Source of the DNA: Kytococcus schroeteri
GTDB taxonomy: Bacteria > Actinomycetota > Actinomycetes > Actinomycetales > Dermatophilaceae
Assembly: GCF_002847825.1 (NCBI RefSeq)
Contig: NZ_PKIZ01000011.1
Span: 36,189 to 100,188, forward strand
DNA: 64,000 bases
Direction: 5' to 3'
Made by a program: the position numbers and the translations under genes. The notes beneath the pieces were generated by a model that was not told the DNA's origin, ran no database searches, and saw only the letters and a list, made by a program, of their open reading frames with translations. The first letter of the stretch is position 1; the number at the start of each line of letters is the position of its first letter. Shown here in pieces: positions 58,807 through 64,000 of the stretch.

Positions 58807-59577
58807 ATGACCGCCTCCTCCCGACGCCTCCTCACCATCGCGGCCGGCGCCGCCGTCGTCCTGCTGCTGGCGGTGGGTGCCCTGCTGGCCGGCCGCTCCG
58901 GCCCGTCGCCCCAGAAGGCCTCCGGGGGCGATGCCGGCGCGTCCTCACCGGCGTCCCCCGGGGAGTCCTCCGCCGCCGGGGAGGGAGGCCGTGGCCCCTC
59001 GGCCGCCGAGGAGCGCATCGGCCTCACCCGCCGCGACGCCGATGACGTGACCGCTCTCGGTGACGTGGACGCCCCCGTGGTGCTCATCGAGTACGCCGAC
59101 TACCGCTGTCCCTTCTGCGCGGTGTTCAGCCGCGACACCATGCCGGAGCTGGTGAGCGAGTACGTGGAGTCCGGCCGGCTCCGGGTGGAGTGGCGCGACC
59201 TCCCCCTGTTCGGCGAGGAGTCGGAGAAGGCCGCGGTGGCCGCGCGCGCCGCCGGTGAGCAGGGGCGGTTCTGGGAGTACCACCGCGCGGTGTACGAGGC
59301 CGCGCCCGAGCGGGGGCACCTGGAGGTCACCGACGAGAAGCTCACCGCCTGGGCCGAGGAGGTGGGGGTGCCGGACATGGAGCGGTTCGCCCGCGACCTG
59401 GAGTCCCCCGAGCTGCTGGAGCAGGTGCGCGCCGATGCCGAGGAGGCCCGCTCCCAGGTGGGTGCCACGGGGACGCCGACCTTCGTCATCGACGACCAGC
59501 GGATGGTGGGCGCCCAGTCCGCGGAGACCTTCCGCCGGGTGATCGACCAGCAGCTCGCCGCGCGCCGGGAGGGCTGA
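58807..59577 (+). CDS. DsbA-family thiol-disulfide oxidoreductase, membrane-anchored
   Basis: The protein has 256 residues. A signal anchor (residues 7-28) and a Ser/Gly-rich linker precede a thioredoxin fold with YADYRCPFCAVFSRDTMPEL (CPFC active site), WRDLPLFGEESEKAAVAARA and the cis-Pro loop GATGTPTFVIDDQRMVGAQS. It oxidises or isomerises disulfides in exported proteins. TACGGT ends 6 nt before the ATG. It is followed with no gap by a CcdA-like gene, which suggests electron supply from the membrane partner. Confidence 0.92.
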   Translation: MTASSRRLLTIAAGAAVVLLLAVGALLAGRSGPSPQKASGGDAGASSPASPGESSAAGEGGRGPSAAEERIGLTRRDADDVTALGDVDAPVVLIEYADYRCPFCAVFSRDTMPELVSEYVESGRLRVEWRDLPLFGEESEKAAVAARAAGEQGRFWEYHRAVYEAAPERGHLEVTDEKLTAWAEEVGVPDMERFARDLESPELLEQVRADAEEARSQVGATGTPTFVIDDQRMVGAQSAETFRRVIDQQLAARREG

Positions 59578-60399
59578 GTGGACATCGGGTACACCGGCGC
59601 CTTCCTCGGGGGCGTCCTCGCGCTGCTGAGCCCCTGCTCGGTGATGCTGCTGCCGGCCTTCTTCGCCTACGCCTTCACCTCCCCGGGGGCGCTCGTGGGG
59701 CGGACGATGGTGTTCTACGCGGGCCTGTGCGCCACGCTGGTGCCGCTGGGCGTCTTCTCCGGCGCCGTGGGCTCGCTGCTCACCGCGCACCGGTCGGCGT
59801 TGGTGGCCGGTGCCGCCGCAGTCGTCATCGTGCTGGGCCTGTGGCAGCTCTCGGGCCTGCCCGTGCCCGGTCTGGGCCGCACCGCCGGCGGAGGCCGCGA
59901 CACCACCTCGGTGGTGTCGGTGTTCACCCTCGGGGCCGTGTACGCGGTGGCCGGCGTCTGCGCGGGGCCCATCCTGGGTTCGGTCCTCATGGTGGCCACC
60001 GTGAGCGGCAGCGCCGTGTACGGCGGCACCGTGCTGGCCCTCTACGCGCTGGGCATGACGGTGCCGCTGCTGGTCCTGGCTGCGGTGTGGGACCGGCTGG
60101 GTTCCCGAGGCCGCGCTCTGGTGGCGCCCCGCGAGGTCTCCTTGGGGCCGTGGCGCAACACCTGGGCGATGGTGGTCTCCGGGCTGCTCTGCGTGGCCAT
60201 CGGTGTGCTGCTCCTGGTCACCGACGGCACGGCGGGGCTGAGTGGGCTGGTCACCGTCAGCGCCCAGCGCGACGCCGAGACCGCCCTGGCCGAGTGGGCC
60301 TCGGGGGTCTCGGACACCTGGTTCGTCGTGGTGGCGGCCCTGGTGGTGCTGGGGTTGGTGGTGTGGTCGGTGGGCCGACCGTCCCGGGGCCCACGGTAG
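59578..60399 (+). CDS. CcdA/DsbD-like membrane thiol electron carrier
   Basis: The protein has 273 residues with about seven membrane segments. It begins FLGGVLALLSPCSVMLLPAF, the SPC motif with the first redox Cys, and has LGAVYAVAGVCAGPILGSVL with the second Cys. This is the CcdA arrangement that moves electrons from cytoplasmic thioredoxin to extracytoplasmic partners. The GTG starts at the base after the DsbA-like stop. It may feed that partner or a cytochrome c maturation factor elsewhere. Confidence 0.9.
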   Translation: MDIGYTGAFLGGVLALLSPCSVMLLPAFFAYAFTSPGALVGRTMVFYAGLCATLVPLGVFSGAVGSLLTAHRSALVAGAAAVVIVLGLWQLSGLPVPGLGRTAGGGRDTTSVVSVFTLGAVYAVAGVCAGPILGSVLMVATVSGSAVYGGTVLALYALGMTVPLLVLAAVWDRLGSRGRALVAPREVSLGPWRNTWAMVVSGLLCVAIGVLLLVTDGTAGLSGLVTVSAQRDAETALAEWASGVSDTWFVVVAALVVLGLVVWSVGRPSRGPR

Positions 60400-60426
60400 G
60401 GCTGGGCGCCGTCGGTCGGGCGTGCC

Positions 60427-60957
60427 TCAGCACCACTTCCCGGCGATGGCGGCCAGCACCGTGCGGTTGCGGGAGGTGGCCGTGCCGGCGTGGCGTTCCA
60501 CCAGCCCGTTGGAGAGTTTCGAGCGATGCACGTCCGGCCCCATCAGCGTGTGGGCGGCGCGGCCCCGCACCATCACCCGCTCGCCGGGGAACTCCAGCCC
60601 CTCCAGCGCGGCGACCGCGTCGGCGCCGGGCTTGGCGCGCAGCAGCGACACGTAGTGCGCACCGTCGTGCCCGGCGGCCACCTCGTCCAGGGAGTCCACC
60701 ACCTCCTGCAGCTCGGCGGGCGTCAGCAGCACCACCGGCACGTCGAACCCGCGGTCGGCCGCGAAGGCGGCCTCGAGCCGCTCGGTGATGCGCTCCCGCG
60801 AGTGCATCGTGGTGCTGAAGCGCACGTTGCCGGTGTTGATGTGGGTGGCCACGTCGGTGAACCCCAGGGCCTCCACGCAGGTGCGCACCTCCGCGGCCGG
60901 GAACTTCCGCCTCGCCCCCAGGTTCACCGCGCGCAGGAAGCCGATCCAGGTGCTCAT
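60427..60957 (-). CDS. DUF1697 family protein
   Basis: The protein has 176 residues. It begins WIGFLRAVNLGARRKFPAAE, then VRTCVEALGFTDVATHINTG, and has SKLSNGLVERHAGTATSRNR towards the end, all standard blocks of DUF1697. These small cytoplasmic proteins are widespread, with no proven role. It lies between the converging CcdA-like gene and a divergent RhtB exporter. Confidence 0.93.
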   Translation of the reverse strand: MSTWIGFLRAVNLGARRKFPAAEVRTCVEALGFTDVATHINTGNVRFSTTMHSRERITERLEAAFAADRGFDVPVVLLTPAELQEVVDSLDEVAAGHDGAHYVSLLRAKPGADAVAALEGLEFPGERVMVRGRAAHTLMGPDVHRSKLSNGLVERHAGTATSRNRTVLAAIAGKWC

Positions 60958-61035
60958 GGGGTCAGTCTGCCCGGAGAGGGTGCCGGTGTCCCCTCCTCAT
61001 CACGGCGGCGTCGGGCCATCCCCCATGATGTGCCG

Positions 61036-61668
61036 ATGACGCTCGCCCAGGCCCTGCTCTCCTTCGCCGTCGTCGCGGCCGTGCTCACCATCACGCCGGG
61101 GCTCGACATGGCCCTCGTGCTGCGCTCCGCCCTCCGCGACGGGCGCGGCTCCGCCGTGGCCACAGGCGTGGGCATCTGCGCCGGTTCCCTGGTCTGGGCC
61201 GTGGCCGCCGCGGTGGGGGTGAGCGCCCTGCTCACCGCCTCGGCCACCGCGTTCACCGTCCTCAAGCTGGTGGGTGCTGCCTACATGCTCTTCCTCGGCC
61301 TGCGGATGCTGTGGGGCGTGGTGCGGGGCACAGGTCACGTGGACCTCGACGCCGCCCCGCGCACCCGCGGTGGCGCGTGGGAGCACCTCCGTCGCGGCCT
61401 GCTCACCAACGTGCTCAACCCCAAGGTGGGCGCCTTCTACGTGGCGGTGCTGCCCCACTTCATGGCCGACGGGGTGCCCACCGCTGTGATGGGCCTGCTC
61501 CTGGCGCTGGTGCACGTGGTCGAGTCGCTGGTCTTCTTCGCGCTCATCATCGCCGGGGCGCACTCGGTGCGGGGGCTCCTGCAACGCCCGGTGGCCCAGC
61601 GCGCCATCGATGCCGTCACCGGCACGGTGCTGGTTCTGTTCGGCGCCCGGTTGGCCACCTCGCGCTGA
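61036..61668 (+). CDS. LysE/RhtB-family amino acid exporter
   Basis: The protein has 210 residues with six membrane segments. Family motifs are VLTITPGLDMALVLRSALRD (the TPGxD form) and RRGLLTNVLNPKVGAFYVAV. It probably exports homoserine, threonine or a related amino acid. It is the second RhtB-type gene here (the first is at 46032), but the two differ enough to be separate subfamilies. The ATG at 61036 was chosen; no strong ribosome site is visible. It converges on the DUF1963 gene, 15 bp from its stop. Confidence 0.9.
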   Translation: MTLAQALLSFAVVAAVLTITPGLDMALVLRSALRDGRGSAVATGVGICAGSLVWAVAAAVGVSALLTASATAFTVLKLVGAAYMLFLGLRMLWGVVRGTGHVDLDAAPRTRGGAWEHLRRGLLTNVLNPKVGAFYVAVLPHFMADGVPTAVMGLLLALVHVVESLVFFALIIAGAHSVRGLLQRPVAQRAIDAVTGTVLVLFGARLATSR

Positions 61669-61683
61669 GCACGGGCCGGGTGC

Positions 61684-62577
61684 TCATGCGCACTGCCAGG
61701 TGAACCCGGCGTCCGCCACGGGCTCCTCCGCGTCCGGGCGGGTCATCCAGTAGAGCTTGCCCTCGTCCCCCCAGCACATGCCGGTGGCGTCGTCGCTGCC
61801 CACCTGCAGCAGGTTGTGCCACCGGACGGCCTCCCGGTCGCCATCCTCCCCCTCGGCGGAGAGCCCCTTGAACGCCATGACCTCGAACTCCGTCGGACCC
61901 TGGTCGGGCAGGGTGTACCCGCCCAGGCGGTGGCTGGCCTGGGCGATCTGCAGGGTCATCACCTCGTCCTCGAAGTCCTCGTTGGTCACCGGGTGGTCGT
62001 CCACCGGGCCCACGCCGAACTCCAGCGACACCGCGGGGTGGTCCGAGGCCGGGTAGCTCATGGCCTGCCGGCCGGTCAGCTCCACCTCGGTCCACGACTC
62101 CAGCGGCTCGGGCACCTGGGTCGGCGGGCAGGTGTCGCGCCCCGCGGCCACGTGCAGCAGCACCGCGCCGGCGGCCGTGGCAGGGTCCCAGCAGCCCACG
62201 AGGGTCTCGAAGTCGTCCACCTCGCCGTCCCAGTGGAAGGCCAGCAGGCGCCCCGTCGTGGGCAGCTCGATGCCGGTGCGCAGCCCAGCGGCCGCGAGGG
62301 CGGCGAGGTCCACCTCGCCCACGAACGCCAACGGGCCGTGGCCCTCCCAGTGCGGCCACGGGGTGCCGGCGGGCAGGTGCGGAACGCCGCCGAGCCGCGC
62401 CACCACGGGGCCTTCGCCGCCCACCAGCTCCACCGTCGGGCGGCCCAGCGCCAGCCAGCGCCGGGCAGTCTCGGGGTCGAGGTACTCGCGCGCCACGGCC
62501 TCGAACGGATCCTGCAGGTGTTCCACGTCGTCGTCCTCGTAGGGGGCTTCTGGCGCGAGCAACATATCTGCGGCCAC
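61684..62577 (-). CDS. DUF1963 (YwqG-like) protein
   Basis: The protein has 297 residues. YwqG/DUF1963 blocks are seen: RLGGVPHLPAGTPWPHWEGH, FVGEVDLAALAA, GRLLAFHWDGEVDDF and HRLGGYTLPDQGP near the C-terminus. A final MCWGDEGKLYWM is also typical. The role is unknown; the proteins are soluble. The GTG at 62577 or the ATG at 62565 may be the start. From this gene leftwards the base composition is high GC; beyond it the sequence changes to lower GC. Confidence 0.85.
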   Translation of the reverse strand: MAADMLLAPEAPYEDDDVEHLQDPFEAVAREYLDPETARRWLALGRPTVELVGGEGPVVARLGGVPHLPAGTPWPHWEGHGPLAFVGEVDLAALAAAGLRTGIELPTTGRLLAFHWDGEVDDFETLVGCWDPATAAGAVLLHVAAGRDTCPPTQVPEPLESWTEVELTGRQAMSYPASDHPAVSLEFGVGPVDDHPVTNEDFEDEVMTLQIAQASHRLGGYTLPDQGPTEFEVMAFKGLSAEGEDGDREAVRWHNLLQVGSDDATGMCWGDEGKLYWMTRPDAEEPVADAGFTWQCA

Positions 62578-62674
62578 CGACGATCTCCGTGCCCTCGTGG
62601 CCGGGGTCGTTCCCGGGGTCGTGAACTCACGCGGGCAACAAGAAGGAACCCGGCCCGCCGTACCGGCGGCGACG

Positions 62675-63073
62675 TCAGCCTGTCACAGGCACCTCGAGGA
62701 CCAGTAGGTCGTCTTCCCGTGACTGCATCACATGTTCTTCAGCCGCTCGCCGGGTAGAGTACGCGATTCGACCGAAATGAGTATCGAGATCCCCGGCTGC
62801 GACGACGAAGAGAGATTCGGGACGATCTTCTCCATCGGTGACCCATGGGACGGTGGTGAACCACTTCTCCGTTCCGGGGAGTTGGTGCTCCCGGGCGGTC
62901 ATCTCCAGGGCGATGCGTTGCGAGGGTGTTGCCGCCCAGATGTATTCCCTGTCCCCAAAGGTCTCGTCCTTATAGAGCAGAATTATTTCTCGACCCCTCC
63001 GGCGCCCGTGGATCAGGTTGATCCAATTACGCGCCACAGTTGAGAGCATTTGTGGTCGGGTAGACGCGGGCAT
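62675..63073 (-). CDS. Hypothetical protein in lower-GC accessory DNA
   Basis: The protein has up to 132 residues, with no family recognised. Composition is mixed, with several aromatic and charged residues (REYIWAATPSQRIALEMTAR and EKWFTTVPWVTDGEDRPESL) that suggest a folded soluble protein. The first ATG overlaps the end of the next upstream gene by 47 bp; the ATG at 63049 would shorten the overlap. Codon use is less GC-biased than the core genes, which suggests recent acquisition. Confidence 0.55.
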   Translation of the reverse strand: MPASTRPQMLSTVARNWINLIHGRRRGREIILLYKDETFGDREYIWAATPSQRIALEMTAREHQLPGTEKWFTTVPWVTDGEDRPESLFVVAAGDLDTHFGRIAYSTRRAAEEHVMQSREDDLLVLEVPVTG

Positions 63074-63377
63074 AGTACTTCTTCCCCTTCCGGGTGATCG
63101 TTCCCAGGGTGGTTCCTCCCCATCGGGTGCGCTTGCCCCCAGAGCACGAGTGCGAGAGGTTCTTCTGGTGGTAGGTCTTCTGTCCGGTGTTGCCGCCAGA
63201 CTTCGAGGGATCCTTGACCCACCAGAGGAGGCGCTTGTGGCGAAGGTCGGATGTGTGGTGGATCGAGGTCACGCGGACGCTGCACGACGTGCGCGCCTTG
63301 AAGCCCACGTTACTGCGACCGGTGGAAGTGCGTAGATGGACGTTCTCCGGCTTCAGGGTGCAAGGGCCGTAGGTCAC
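63027..63377 (-). CDS. Hypothetical, possibly secreted Cys-containing protein, 5' end uncertain
   Basis: The product has 116 residues from GTG 63377, but the frame stays open upstream (SPSGADGGNHIAG) to the repeat at 63432-63464, so the true N-terminus and any signal peptide may have been cut off. Four Cys (in YGPC, RTSC, SHSC and LNCGA) could form two disulfides. Blocks such as VRVTSIHHTSDLRHKRLLWW and GTTLGTITRKGKKYYARVY look like a small beta-rich exported protein. The family is not known to me. Confidence 0.5.
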   Translation of the reverse strand: MTYGPCTLKPENVHLRTSTGRSNVGFKARTSCSVRVTSIHHTSDLRHKRLLWWVKDPSKSGGNTGQKTYHQKNLSHSCSGGKRTRWGGTTLGTITRKGKKYYARVYPTTNALNCGA

Positions 63378-63431
63378 CCCAGCGATGTGGTTCCCGCCGT
63401 CAGCTCCGGAGGGTGACGAGCGATGGCTGCG

Positions 63432-63464
63432 CCACCGCTGCTACACCCTCAGATCGGAAGAGCC
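63432..63464 (-). repeat. 33-bp terminal-type inverted repeat, left copy
   Basis: This copy matches the reverse complement of 63911-63943 at 32 of 33 positions. Read outward from the transposase fragment, it begins GGCTCTTCCGATCT, the style of ISL3-family ends. Bases 63451-63463 equal the 13-base Illumina adapter stem AGATCGGAAGAGC. Sequence beyond the 33 bp differs from the right copy. Confidence 0.75.
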
Positions 63465-63991
<527 letters not shown>

Positions 63992-64000
63992 CTACACCGA

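Noticed and set aside
63451..63463. Plain Illumina adapter contamination
   Set aside because: The repeat continues 20 bp beyond the 13-mer in both inverted copies, and the known adapter continuation is missing, so contamination alone does not explain it; kept as an open finding.

Overview
The window is high-GC, gene-dense DNA from an actinobacterium. The order Micrococcales fits best and a Kytococcus- or Dermacoccus-like genus is possible, but no rRNA or other decisive marker is present. The support is indirect: third-codon GC bias, many GTG starts, ATGA/GTGA gene overlaps, a DUF222/HNH gene, an ANTAR regulator, an IdeR-like iron box and a Mrp antiporter with subunits A and B fused. At least a dozen genes have a TAnnnT hexamer about 6 nt before the start codon, which suggests leaderless transcription. 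No tRNA, rRNA, CRISPR array or prophage was recognised.

Layout. 1-3 kb: minus-strand 2-oxoacid dehydrogenase genes (E1 alpha, E1 beta, and E2 cut by the window edge). 3.2-4.7 kb: DUF222/HNH gene behind a candidate SOS box. 7.2-10.8 kb: TPP riboswitch and thiBPQ-type thiamine importer. 13.3-18 kb: a frameshifted TetR regulator, a coiled-coil MMPL exporter and an MFS exporter. 20.9-21.9 kb: siderophore-interacting reductase behind an iron box. 21.9-23.8 kb: an NYN/OST-HTH protein, divergent from an ArsR sensor translationally coupled to a His/Cys-rich metallothionein-like protein. 26.8-29.6 kb: fused PabA-PabB and a PabC-like enzyme. 29.7-33.4 kb: S-box (SAM-I) riboswitch, a small ORF, metY, metX and an MTA/SAH nucleosidase. 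36.5-39.7 kb: UvrA paralogue and a MazEF pair. 39.9-46.6 kb: exporters, a polysaccharide deacetylase, a Tat-exported phosphoesterase, a lone VapC and two striking palindromic repeats. 47.1-51.5 kb: two DUF1704 (QEGLA) zincins around an ATP-grasp ligase, plus an N-formylglutamate amidohydrolase-like enzyme. 51.6-58 kb: mrp/mnh (AB)CDEFG antiporter. 58.8-60.4 kb: DsbA-like and CcdA-like pair. 62.7-64 kb: a lower-GC accessory end with short unknown genes and a broken IS3-type transposase between inverted 33-bp repeats.

The two most interesting systems are the ArsR/His-Cys-rich protein operon (23.1-23.8 kb) and the QEGLA-zincin/ATP-grasp/amidohydrolase cluster (47.1-51.5 kb). The most interesting non-coding structure is a two-fold symmetric array of four identical 10-bp palindromes at 45853-45973. 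Three genes carry frameshifts (TetR, glycosyltransferase, transposase), two of them at or beside G/C runs; decay and sequencing error cannot be separated by eye.
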